This document shows, piece by piece, positions 17,766 to 26,716 of a stretch of DNA of 64,000 bases. A program made the position numbers and the translations under genes. The stretch lies in NCBI GenBank assembly GCA_015075625.1, contig JABTTZ010000001.1, positions 620,001 to 684,000 of the forward strand, given 5' to 3'. The number at the start of each line of letters is the position of its first letter. The stretch's first letter is position 1. The stretch is from Anaerolineales bacterium (lineage in GTDB: Bacteria; Chloroflexota; Anaerolineae; Aggregatilineales; UBA2796). Below the pieces are notes generated by a model that saw nothing but the letters and a program-made list of their open reading frames with translations, made no database searches and had not been told where the DNA came from.

Positions 17766-18890
17766 ATGAAACGTTACGATGTGGACACAACAGCAATCAC
17801 CCCCATGTTCAATGTATGGGGGCCCAAACGCGATTCCAAACCGGGGCTGATGTCCGTGATCTTCGATCACGGCGAAGCGATTGGCGATATTGAGATTGAT
17901 CGCCTCCTCTATGTCTACCGCACTGGGGCGCTTTACGAAGCGAAGCGGATGGTTATTGGGAAGGGGCGGGGGGCGGGGCTGACAGAAGAGCGCGTGCTGC
18001 TCAAGGTTGCCCATAACGATGCTGGCGATCAATTGAAAAAAGAAGCGACACTGCTTGCTAAATTGCAGCAAGAACGCCAACATCCGATGCTGCCTGTGCT
18101 GCTGCCTCCCTATCAATTTTCCGATGGGAAACAACAGCGTGCCTATGGGAAAACAAGTGTTGGCGGGGATACCAAATACTATGTTGTTTATAAACAGGCG
18201 GAGGGAACATCCCTTCGGGAGATGTTGATCAAGAATCCCCAGCCATGGTATCAGCACGCCGCATGGATTACTATTCAGCTTGCCGACGCCATTCATTTTA
18301 TTCATGTCAAAGCGCAAACGTTGGTCATGAATATCAACCCCGATGGGATCATGATCCGCACCGACAAAGATGGTATTCCACGCCCGCTGCTGACCGATTT
18401 AGGCACGCTTGCCGACCCAGGCAATATGGATTGGGAAATGGCAAAGCGCTTTATTCACCCATCCTACATCGCCCCCGAACTACTCCTCGGCGTTGCGGGC
18501 GCTCCGTTTGGCGCACAGACGGATGTCTATGGCTTGGGAACTTTACTGTATGAAATGTTGATGGGACGCCCAGCGCACCCCTTCAAACTTCGTGAGCCAG
18601 AGGATGTGCAAACGTCCGTTTTGAAAGACATGCCGCCGCCCCTAAACCGCACCGATCTTTCCTCTGATCTGCCTGGAATTGTGGGCATGGCGGTAGACAA
18701 AGCGCCTGCCCGCCGTTACCCCGACGTGCGCACCTTTGCCAAAGAACTGCGCACAAAATTCGGGGAAGTTCCGGCGGAACGTCCGAAGCGCCGGTTCCCG
18801 CGCCGCGTTGTGGCGGTTTTCGTCGCTATTGTCTTCTTCCTGATCGTTTGGACGATGCTCATGGCATTTACCGGCGCAAGTTTAGGATAG
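17766..18890 (+). CDS. Tail-anchored protein pseudokinase
   Basis: 374 residues with a protein-kinase fold. A glycine loop (IGKGRGAGL) and the lysine strand VLLKVAHND remain. The catalytic HRDLKPxN is replaced by VMNINPDG, so the catalytic Asp, Lys and Asn are all lost; DFG has become DLG. The APE region (PSYIAPELL) and the helix with DVYGLGTLLYEML are well preserved. One membrane helix lies at the C-terminus (about 348-368, VVAVFVAIVFFLIVWTMLM), so the kinase domain is cytoplasmic. It is divergent from the EccC-like gene and followed after 31 bases by the histidine kinase gene, probably in one operon. In Firmicutes T7SS the core subunit EssB/YukC has a cytoplasmic pseudokinase domain; a similar scaffold role here is attractive but is inference. 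Confidence 0.82.
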   Translation: MKRYDVDTTAITPMFNVWGPKRDSKPGLMSVIFDHGEAIGDIEIDRLLYVYRTGALYEAKRMVIGKGRGAGLTEERVLLKVAHNDAGDQLKKEATLLAKLQQERQHPMLPVLLPPYQFSDGKQQRAYGKTSVGGDTKYYVVYKQAEGTSLREMLIKNPQPWYQHAAWITIQLADAIHFIHVKAQTLVMNINPDGIMIRTDKDGIPRPLLTDLGTLADPGNMDWEMAKRFIHPSYIAPELLLGVAGAPFGAQTDVYGLGTLLYEMLMGRPAHPFKLREPEDVQTSVLKDMPPPLNRTDLSSDLPGIVGMAVDKAPARRYPDVRTFAKELRTKFGEVPAERPKRRFPRRVVAVFVAIVFFLIVWTMLMAFTGASLG

Positions 18891-18921
18891 TCTAAGATAG
18901 GGTAATTCAAAACAGCCAGCC

Positions 18922-21900
18922 ATGACTGACCACAATACCCCCGTTGGGCTTGATTTGGAAAGCTATTTCGCCAAGCTCATGGAGCGCCTTCGGGCGATTT
19001 TCCCGTGTGATAGTGGGGGGATCGTCCTCGTTAATCCAGAAACGGGGGAACTTGAACCCTACACCTATTACAACCTTCCAGAGGAAATCAGCTACTTTCC
19101 GCTTGGGAAAGGTTTGGTGGGGATCGTCGCCCAAAGTGGGCAGTCTCGCCTAGAAAATGACCTCTCTGACGATCTGCGTCATTCGCCCAATGCCCGTGCT
19201 GCCATTACTGCCCCAATCCGGTTGGATCTCGAACGGCTTGGGGTGATCCTTATTGAATCGGAACAAGCCAGTTTTACCGAGCGCGATCTGGTTATCTTAG
19301 AAGGGATAGCCGATCAGGTTGCCCTTGCCTGCGACCTTGCCAGCGTGGAAGAAAACCTTGTTCAGCGCGAGGTAGAACTGACCGCCAGCGATGAATCGCT
19401 CATGCTGCGCAACGAATTCAGCCATCTTGCCACCTCGGACGAGGCACTTGAACTGCTGCTGCCCAAAATGGCGGAATATCTTGCTAACATCTTGGGCGCG
19501 GACGCCTGCGCCATGACCCTTTGGGACGATGTAAAAAACGAGCCGCAGCGCATTGCTGCCTATGGCATTGACAGTGGATTATTCCTCAGCGGGCGCAACC
19601 GTCCAAACGATTCACCCTCCCTTACCGAAGTGATGATCACGACGGGGCAAACCTATATTTACAACGAGGCGCAGACCCTTCTTGAGCAGCCCACACCGCT
19701 GATTGCTGAATTTGGCGCTCATGATCTCCTCGCTATGCCGCTCATTGCACGGGGAAAGCCCATTGGTGGGGTCTTTTTACTTCATCTCACGGTGGGAAGC
19801 CCTCCCTTCACCTTGCACGACGCGGATCAGGTTGCCTCCGCCCTCGATCAGATTGCCATGACCATTGATAATCGCCTATTGTTAGGTGATATGGAGGCGC
19901 GGCTTTCGGAGGCTACCGTCCTCCTCCAGAGCGCCCAAATTGCCTCTAGCAGTTTGGCGCTCGATGGAACACTGGATGAAATGCTCCACCTGACCCAAAC
20001 GACCTTTGGCGTTCGGTTTGGGGCATTTTTGCTTTACAACCGTCGGGAAAATGCCCTCATCTTACATACAGGGCGTGCGTTCGGTATTCCGCGCCACTAT
20101 GAAGGGATGCGTTTTCCAGCGAACGACCCCACCAGCCAGATTGCCATTGTCTTTAACGCGGGCAGTCCCTACATCAGCAACCGCATTCGGCGTGATGGAA
20201 CGCCGCCCTTATCACCCTATGCGGAGATGATTGAATCACTAGGATTGCAGAACGTCCTCGCTGTTCCTTTACGGGTGCAAGATGCACCTATGGGTGTTTT
20301 CATTATTGCCAATAAAACAGGGGAATTCACCCGTGCTGAGGGGGAACTGCTCATGGCAATGGGCAGCCATGTGGCAGCTATGCTGCGCACGAAAGACCTT
20401 TTGGATGATACCCAAGAGCGCCTGAAAGATACCCAAGCCTTGCAGCATGTGGCGGAAATCACCGGCTCCACCCTTGATCTGGACGATATGCTGGAACGTG
20501 CCGTGCGTGAGGCTGCCTCTCTGATGGAGGCGGATGGGGCGCTGCTGATGATGCCACAGCGGGAAGGGGGAGACGCCGAAACGCTCATCCCCCATGCCAA
20601 ATCGTGCTTTGGGATTGCCACTCAAAGCCCGTTCATGCCCCTCCCCTCCGATGTTGAAAGGCGCATGAAACAAGCCTTCCAAACGGGGCGCCCCGATCTC
20701 GATAATGAACTTACCCTTGAGGGAAAACGCTACGGGTTTGTCATTTTTCCCCTGAATCGTCGTCAGATGCCTTTAGGGGTTATCGGCTTGATTCGCCAAG
20801 ATGATACCCCCTTAGATGATGCCCATGTGGACATGATACGCGCCATTGCTACACAAATTGCCACCAGCATGGAAAATACGAAACTCTTTGCCACCGAGCG
20901 CAAACGCGCTGACATGACCGCCCTTGTCAACCAGATTAGCCAAGAGCTGAGCGCCACCCTCAGCCTGAGTGAACTCTCTCAAAAAATTGTGAACGCCATT
21001 CATACTCGTTTTGGCTACGAAACGGTCAACCTCGTCTTGTTGGACGATATGCTAGGCAAGGCGGTGTGTCGTGCCACTGTTTCCTCTGTCTCTCACGGCG
21101 GTATTCCTGAAGGCTTTAGTTTTTCCTTAGCAGAGGGTGTCATTGGGCTGGCAATGGTGAGCAATGAAGTGCAAGTGATTGCCAACCTTGCCGAAGACAC
21201 GACCCTGCCGCTGCCCGGTCTGCCGACCCCGCAGATGGGTAGTATGTTGGTGCTGCCGCTGCGGTATGGCAACCGCATCCTCGGTGCGCTGGAACTGATG
21301 ACCGTCCGCATCGATGGGTTTGATGCGATGGACTGCCTTGTCATGGAAAATTTGGCAGGGCAAATCGCCGTGACTATTGAAAACGCACGTCTCTGGGATC
21401 AGGTGCGGCGGCGCTTGCTAGAACAAAGCATTGTCCATCAGATTGGGCAAGACCTCACCTCCATTTTGAAGTACCACGATTTGGTGACGGCAGTCGTGCG
21501 CCATATGAGCCGTGCGCTGGATACGGCAGTGGCACTGCTCATCGTCCGTGATGAGGACGATCAGGATACGATTGCCGCCGAATACCGGCTTTCTGGCGCA
21601 CACAGCGGCAACTTGCCTTCTATGGTTGGGCGGGCGGTGCGTGATCTTCATCCCGAAGTGGCGCAGTCTGTCAACCAAAGCGTTGAGTCGCGGCGTTGGC
21701 TGATCACCACACGAGCCGATGCCCCCTCTGAAGTTGCCGCTGATTTCGCCGCCGGGGATATTTTTGCCCGCCTGATCGTGCCTATGTTTTTGGGGGAGCG
21801 TGTCATTGGGGCGGTGGTTTGGTTGGAAACACGCGAATCCCGCATGTTTTCTGATGAAGATGTGCGCTTGGCACAGACCCTAGCCACCCAAGCGGCAATC

Positions 21901-22662
21901 GCCCTCGATAACGCCCTCCTTGTGGAGGCAATGGCGGCACGGAATGTGGAGCTTTCTAAGGCGAACAAACTGAAAAGCGAATTCCTTGCCAGCATCAGCC
22001 ACGAACTGCGCACCCCGATGAACGCCATCAATGGCTATAGCGAGATGCTCCTGCGGGGGATTTATGGCGATATGTCGCACAAACAAGTGGATCGGGTGGA
22101 ACGGATTCTACGCAATGGGCGAAGTCTCCTCGCCCTCATTGATGATCTCCTTGATCTATCCAAGATTGATGCTGGAAAAATGGAACTCCGCCTTGAGGCG
22201 CTGAAACTCCACGACGAAGTGGGGGCAATCATGTACAACTTGGAGAGTCAGGCGGCGGCAAAGGGCTTGAGGCTGACCATGGAAGCGCCCGAAGACCTCC
22301 CCACCGCAAAAGCCGATCCCATCCGCTTGCGGCAGGTGATCACCAACCTTCTGAGCAATGCCCTAAAATTCACCAAAACAGGCGGGGTCTCTGTGGTGTT
22401 GAGTCTGCACCCCAATGAGGGTAGCGGCGATCTGTTATGGGTTGCCGTCACGGACACGGGCATTGGTATTCGCCCTGAAGATCATGCCATCATCTTTGAT
22501 GAATTTCGCCAAGCCGACCAATCAACGACACGAGAATTTGGCGGGACAGGTCTGGGCTTGGCGATCTCACGGAAATTGGTCCAGATCATGGGCGGCGAGA
22601 TTTGGCTAGAGAGTGAGGTTGGCAAAGGCAGCACTTTCACTTTCTCCATTCCGGTGGGGTGA
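18922..22662 (+). CDS. Soluble multi-GAF sensor histidine kinase
   Basis: 1246 residues with no membrane helix. Six GAF-like domains can be made out, at about 20-150, 175-315, 345-495, 515-675, 695-845 and 860-1010. Each has a GIVLV- or GALLM-like strand and an ALDQIA/TQAAIAL-type closing helix. A short coiled segment leads to HisKA, with phospho-acceptor His1027 in SISHELRTPMNAI, then HATPase_c with the N box NLLSNALKF, the G1 box DTGIGI and the G2 box GGTGLGLAI. No receiver or output domain is present. Partners may be the stand-alone receivers at 6215, 6585 and 49377, but none is adjacent. Tandem GAFs suggest sensing of small molecules or redox signals in the cytoplasm. It follows the pseudokinase by 31 bases. 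Confidence 0.92.
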   Translation: MTDHNTPVGLDLESYFAKLMERLRAIFPCDSGGIVLVNPETGELEPYTYYNLPEEISYFPLGKGLVGIVAQSGQSRLENDLSDDLRHSPNARAAITAPIRLDLERLGVILIESEQASFTERDLVILEGIADQVALACDLASVEENLVQREVELTASDESLMLRNEFSHLATSDEALELLLPKMAEYLANILGADACAMTLWDDVKNEPQRIAAYGIDSGLFLSGRNRPNDSPSLTEVMITTGQTYIYNEAQTLLEQPTPLIAEFGAHDLLAMPLIARGKPIGGVFLLHLTVGSPPFTLHDADQVASALDQIAMTIDNRLLLGDMEARLSEATVLLQSAQIASSSLALDGTLDEMLHLTQTTFGVRFGAFLLYNRRENALILHTGRAFGIPRHYEGMRFPANDPTSQIAIVFNAGSPYISNRIRRDGTPPLSPYAEMIESLGLQNVLAVPLRVQDAPMGVFIIANKTGEFTRAEGELLMAMGSHVAAMLRTKDLLDDTQERLKDTQALQHVAEITGSTLDLDDMLERAVREAASLMEADGALLMMPQREGGDAETLIPHAKSCFGIATQSPFMPLPSDVERRMKQAFQTGRPDLDNELTLEGKRYGFVIFPLNRRQMPLGVIGLIRQDDTPLDDAHVDMIRAIATQIATSMENTKLFATERKRADMTALVNQISQELSATLSLSELSQKIVNAIHTRFGYETVNLVLLDDMLGKAVCRATVSSVSHGGIPEGFSFSLAEGVIGLAMVSNEVQVIANLAEDTTLPLPGLPTPQMGSMLVLPLRYGNRILGALELMTVRIDGFDAMDCLVMENLAGQIAVTIENARLWDQVRRRLLEQSIVHQIGQDLTSILKYHDLVTAVVRHMSRALDTAVALLIVRDEDDQDTIAAEYRLSGAHSGNLPSMVGRAVRDLHPEVAQSVNQSVESRRWLITTRADAPSEVAADFAAGDIFARLIVPMFLGERVIGAVVWLETRESRMFSDEDVRLAQTLATQAAIALDNALLVEAMAARNVELSKANKLKSEFLASISHELRTPMNAINGYSEMLLRGIYGDMSHKQVDRVERILRNGRSLLALIDDLLDLSKIDAGKMELRLEALKLHDEVGAIMYNLESQAAAKGLRLTMEAPEDLPTAKADPIRLRQVITNLLSNALKFTKTGGVSVVLSLHPNEGSGDLLWVAVTDTGIGIRPEDHAIIFDEFRQADQSTTREFGGTGLGLAISRKLVQIMGGEIWLESEVGKGSTFTFSIPVG

Positions 22663-22696
22663 TTCCACCCCACACCCTAGCCTCATCACACCCCTC

Positions 22697-23821
22697 TTAG
22701 TGGACTCCGCCTGTTGCCATTGCTGGCACAAGTAAAAACGCCCACGCAAAGATCAGGTACACTGCCAACAGTGCTGCCCCCTCTAGCCAATTCGATTCGC
22801 CATCCATCGCCACAAATGCCGCAATGATGGACGCCACTGCCAATGCCAACAATTCATAGGCATTAAACACAAGCAGCAGCTTATCTTTAAACAGCAAGCT
22901 GATAAAGACGAGGACAGGGGCGACAAACAAGGCAATCTGCATACTCGATCCCAACGAGATCGACATGCTCAAATCCATACGGTTTTTCCATGCCACCTGT
23001 ACGGCAACAAGATGTTCCGCGACATTCCCAATGAGCGGGACGATGATGATCCCGATGAAGAATTGGGACAGTCCCAAACTGTGACCAACCTTTTCCACCG
23101 TCCCTACGAGCGTCTCGCTCATAAAGACGATCCCCAATGTTGAGAGGGCAAGGATGATCAGCGCCGTTCGGATGCTCAGCGAGCTTGTGTGGTGGGCTTC
23201 TCCGGCGCTGGGGGTGGGGTTGCGCAGCGTGTAGAGAATATACAGCCCATAGAGGACGATCATCACGATTGCCAACCCCTCACTAAAGAGCAGTTCGCGG
23301 TTCAGCCCATCGCTGGCGCCGAGGATTGCCGTATCAAACGCAGAAGGAATGGCAAGAATCAAAAAGGCGAGGATCAAAAAAGTGGCATTCACTCCGGCAA
23401 CATGCTTATCAAAGGTTTGCCGTCCGTTTTTGACGCCCCCAAACACCATACTCAAGCCCATGACCAACAACAAGTTGCCAATCACCGAGCCGATAATCGA
23501 GGATTTGACCAGTTCCAACAAGCCTGCCCGCAAGGCGAAAATGGTGATGATCAACTCCGCCGCGTTCCCTAAGGTGGCGTTGATCAAACCGCCTAACCCG
23601 GGTCCGAGTTTGGCGGCGACAACCTCTGTCGAACTTCCCACCAATGAAGCGAGGGGGACAATGGCTAAGGCAGCTGCCCCAAAGATCAGCACATCACTCC
23701 CGCCGCTGGCACGCAGCACTAAGGCAATGGGCAAAAAGACGAGCAGGACATTGAAATTAAGGATGCTTGAAAGTTTGAAGCCGCCTTTTTGGTCGGCGGG
23801 TGTGGCATTTTGTTTCGACAT
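22697..23821 (-). CDS. cax: Calcium/proton exchanger (CaCA superfamily, CAX/ChaA type)
   Basis: 374 residues and about ten or eleven hydrophobic helices. The two alpha-repeat signatures of CAX proteins are present: GLGGLINATLGNAAELII in the first half and IVPLIGNVAEHLVAV with SLGSSMQIALFVAP in the second. The acidic residue within each GNxxE motif binds the cation. Length fits bacterial CAX. The protein would export Ca2+ across the cytoplasmic membrane in exchange for H+. It is convergent with the histidine kinase (34-base gap) and divergent from the sortase gene. Start ATG 23821. Confidence 0.9.
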   Translation of the reverse strand: MSKQNATPADQKGGFKLSSILNFNVLLVFLPIALVLRASGGSDVLIFGAAALAIVPLASLVGSSTEVVAAKLGPGLGGLINATLGNAAELIITIFALRAGLLELVKSSIIGSVIGNLLLVMGLSMVFGGVKNGRQTFDKHVAGVNATFLILAFLILAIPSAFDTAILGASDGLNRELLFSEGLAIVMIVLYGLYILYTLRNPTPSAGEAHHTSSLSIRTALIILALSTLGIVFMSETLVGTVEKVGHSLGLSQFFIGIIIVPLIGNVAEHLVAVQVAWKNRMDLSMSISLGSSMQIALFVAPVLVFISLLFKDKLLLVFNAYELLALAVASIIAAFVAMDGESNWLEGAALLAVYLIFAWAFLLVPAMATGGVH

Positions 23822-23971
23822 AGCCCCCCTTAGATCAGTACGGTAAAGCGATCATACAGAAAACGCTTGAGCGTGCAACATCTAGACGGTTGTCAGGGAT
23901 CATCTAGACGCCCTACCCATCGATCCCCCCCGACGCATCATTTATCCTTAGCCCAGAAAGAGAGGCACAGC

Positions 23972-24649
23972 ATGGGACGTATCGGCGGTTCGGGCAAACT
24001 CTGGCGGGGCGTCGTCATGATTGGGATAGCCCTTTTTACACTGGGGGCGGGGATGCGTGTCTATGCTCAAATCACCTTGGGGCAAACGATTCAACGCCTT
24101 CTTGACGCCCGTCCGCCATCGCCCATCGCCCTTACCGCCCCATCGTCTCAGCCGTTGGCGCTTGCCCCTTCTGCCCCCTCTAGTCTTCGCCTGCCAGAGT
24201 ACGACCTTTGGAACGTTCTCACCCCTGTCACCGTGACCTATGATGCGGCAAATACCCCCCTATGGGAGACCGCCGACAGCGCGTGGCATGTTCCATCGGG
24301 CATACCCGGACAGGCGGGGAGCGGGTTTGGGAATGTCGTCCTTGGCGGACACACCCCCGCAAGCGACCCTGAGGTATGGGCGCGGTCTGTCTTTCGGGCG
24401 CTTCCAACGCTCAATAGAGGGGATCAGATCGTCGTTGAGGCTGGAACAGCCCGTTACAGCTATCAGGTTGCGCTAGTCTTTGCCATTCCCGCGGGGGAAG
24501 CGAACAACCCCGAAGCTGCCGCTTGGCTTGCCCCCACCGGCGATGAGCGCCTCACCTTGATCACCTGTTTCCCACCGCATACGGCGGCATATCGGGTGAT
24601 TGCGGTTGCTTTTCCCACTACGTTTACGAACACCGGAGATCTAAGATGA
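23972..24649 (+). CDS. Sortase (class D/E-like transpeptidase)
   Basis: I use the ATG at 23972 (AGAGG 9 bases upstream) and not the longer frame from 23867, whose first 35 residues are uncharged-poor and unlikely to be translated. 225 residues: an N-terminal signal anchor (VVMIGIALFTLGAGMRVYA), a Pro/Ala-rich linker, then the sortase barrel. Catalytic residues: His127 in VVLGGHTPAS, Cys199 in TLITCFPP and Arg208 in AYRVIAVAF. TLxTC fits sortases. The gene overlaps the next by the 4-base ATGA, so the VIT/vWA protein downstream is its probable dedicated substrate. In marine proteobacteria and others a comparable one-sortase, one-target pair is known. Confidence 0.88.
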   Translation: MGRIGGSGKLWRGVVMIGIALFTLGAGMRVYAQITLGQTIQRLLDARPPSPIALTAPSSQPLALAPSAPSSLRLPEYDLWNVLTPVTVTYDAANTPLWETADSAWHVPSGIPGQAGSGFGNVVLGGHTPASDPEVWARSVFRALPTLNRGDQIVVEAGTARYSYQVALVFAIPAGEANNPEAAAWLAPTGDERLTLITCFPPHTAAYRVIAVAFPTTFTNTGDLR

Positions 24650-26610
24650 AACCCTATCGTTTTTGGATGGTGATGGCATTGATCGCCTTGATCAGCACCA
24701 GCCTGATGCCCCGCCCCGCCCGTGCCGATGGGCTGATGATCTTGGGCGGTGTGTATCGTCAACCGAGCGTGTCCCACATCACCGTGACCATTGAGTCGCG
24801 GGTATCCACCACCGTCCTAGAGCAGACCTTCAAAAACCCTAACGATGAGCAGGTGACAGCGCTCTACGTTGCCCCTGTCCCTAGCACCGCGACGATCACA
24901 GCCTTTGCCCAGTTGATTGACGGGGTGTGGATTGAGGCGGAGGTGAAAGACAGCGAGGAAGCGAAAAAAGACTTTGAGAAAGCCGCAGAAGAAGGGAAAG
25001 ATGCCGCCCTTGCCTCTGGCGCATTCGTTTCTATTGACGCCGGAATGACCTTTCGGACACAAGTCGTTTTGCCCGCCAATGCTGAGCGCACGGTGCGCCT
25101 TACCTTCAGCGAGGTCTTAATTGGGACCGCTGGCATGACACGCTATACCTACCCCTTAAGCCACTCGCACCTTTCCAGCGAACCGGTGGGCGACCTGATC
25201 GTTCAAGTCACTATTCACGAGAAAGACGCGATTCGCGCTGTTTATTCGCCTTCCCACACAAACGGGGTAGAGATCGCCCGCCCCTCAGAGACAGAGGCAG
25301 TGGCGCTCTATCGGGCGCAAAACATCGTCCCCGCCCAGGATTTTGAGATCGTCTATACCCAGTCGGCAGACACCTTTGGCTTGAATGTCGCCACCCACCG
25401 GAAAACAGGCGAGGATGATGGCTACTTCATCTTGATTGCCGCTCCCCAATTGAACGCCGATCATGCCGAGATCATTGAGAAAGATTTCGTCTTTGTGTTG
25501 GATCGTTCGGGCAGTATGCAGGGGGCAAAGTTTGAGCAAGCACGCGCCGCTTTAAAACGGATTTTGGATGCGCTCAACGAGGGAGATCGTTTCACCGTGA
25601 TCGTCTTTGATAACGATGTCACCACCTATCGTTATGACCTCGTAGGGATCGATCAACGTGACACGGCACGGGCATGGGTTGATCTGTTCCAAGTCGGCGG
25701 CGGGACGAACATCAACGACTCGCTGCAAACGGCACTCAAAACAGTGGACAAAACGTCCGAACGCCCTCATATCGTCGTTTTTCTGACCGATGGACAAGCC
25801 TCAACGGGCGTTGTAGACACCGCGCAAATCCTGAAGAACGTTCAAACGGAAATCCATAATCGCAGCCGGATATACACGATTGGCATTGGCGATGTAAACA
25901 AGCCGCTTTTGGAATCATTGGCGCGTGAAAACCGAGGGCAAGCGCTCTTTGTCGATGCCTTCCAACCGCTGGAAAAACCGCTGGCAGAGTTCTACGCGGC
26001 AATTGATAACCCCGTTTTGGTTGATCTTGCCCTTGACTTCGGCGGGATCGAAGTCACCGATTTCTATCCCAACCCACTCCCTGATATGTTCCTCGGTGGG
26101 CAGGTGGTCATTGCCGGACGCTACAAAGGCGGCGGGACAACCACCGTCACCTTGCGCGGGGCGATCAATGGCAAACCCTACGAAACACAGTATAAGGACA
26201 TCACCTTCCTTGACTCAAAGGCGGTGGCGGTCAACGATTCAGAAGCAGCGAAGGCAAACGCGGTAAACAGTTATGTCCCTCGTTTGTGGGCGCAAGAAAA
26301 AGCCGATTCACTCGTGCGCCATATGGCCATTCACGGACCCGACGCCAAACTCGTTGATGAGGTGAAAGCGCTTGGCAAGACCTACAAGATCATCACCCCC
26401 TACACCTCGTTCGTCGTTGTCAACCCGAACCCTAGCGAACCTGTAGCAGGGCAGCCAGTGGCAGGGCTACCCGGCGTCGGGTTGCCACGACTCGCCCTGC
26501 TCTACCGAGATGATTTTCGGGCGCTGAATACGGCGTTGATGATCATTGGGGGGCTGGTGACAGGGTTAGGACTGGTGGGCATTTTCCGGCGGAGGCTGGT
26601 GAAACGGTAG
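24646..26610 (+). CDS. VIT and von Willebrand A domain surface protein, probable sortase substrate
   Basis: 654 residues with a signal peptide (ALIALISTSLMPRPARA). Residues 35-175 are a VIT domain (VSHITVTIESRVSTTVLEQ, FKNPNDEQVTALYVAPVP). Residues about 280-460 are a vWA domain with an intact MIDAS: Asp286 and Ser residues in DRSGS, then a conserved Thr and a FLTDG block. The C-terminus carries a membrane helix (TALMIIGGLVTGLGLVGIF) and the basic tail RRRLVKR, the usual layout of a sortase sorting signal. The expected LPxTG is missing; the nearest match is LPGVG at residues 608-612, about 15-20 residues before the helix. The gene is coupled to the sortase gene by a 4-base overlap. The protein probably mediates surface adhesion or metal-dependent protein contacts. 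Confidence 0.88.
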   Translation: MKPYRFWMVMALIALISTSLMPRPARADGLMILGGVYRQPSVSHITVTIESRVSTTVLEQTFKNPNDEQVTALYVAPVPSTATITAFAQLIDGVWIEAEVKDSEEAKKDFEKAAEEGKDAALASGAFVSIDAGMTFRTQVVLPANAERTVRLTFSEVLIGTAGMTRYTYPLSHSHLSSEPVGDLIVQVTIHEKDAIRAVYSPSHTNGVEIARPSETEAVALYRAQNIVPAQDFEIVYTQSADTFGLNVATHRKTGEDDGYFILIAAPQLNADHAEIIEKDFVFVLDRSGSMQGAKFEQARAALKRILDALNEGDRFTVIVFDNDVTTYRYDLVGIDQRDTARAWVDLFQVGGGTNINDSLQTALKTVDKTSERPHIVVFLTDGQASTGVVDTAQILKNVQTEIHNRSRIYTIGIGDVNKPLLESLARENRGQALFVDAFQPLEKPLAEFYAAIDNPVLVDLALDFGGIEVTDFYPNPLPDMFLGGQVVIAGRYKGGGTTTVTLRGAINGKPYETQYKDITFLDSKAVAVNDSEAAKANAVNSYVPRLWAQEKADSLVRHMAIHGPDAKLVDEVKALGKTYKIITPYTSFVVVNPNPSEPVAGQPVAGLPGVGLPRLALLYRDDFRALNTALMIIGGLVTGLGLVGIFRRRLVKR

Positions 26611-26624
26611 TCTAAATCACGTCA

Positions 26625-26653
26625 GGGGGTGCCCTTGTGGGGCATCCCTACAA
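26625..26653. repeat. Family E hairpin repeat
   Basis: GGGTGCCC...GGGGCATCCCTACAA; matches the other short hairpins ending in CCTACA. Confidence 0.45.
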
Positions 26654-26716
26654 CCGGTCTTTAGAAGGTTGTTTTGCCATCAAAGCGATGAACACAGTGG
26701 CGAGGATGGGCACTCT

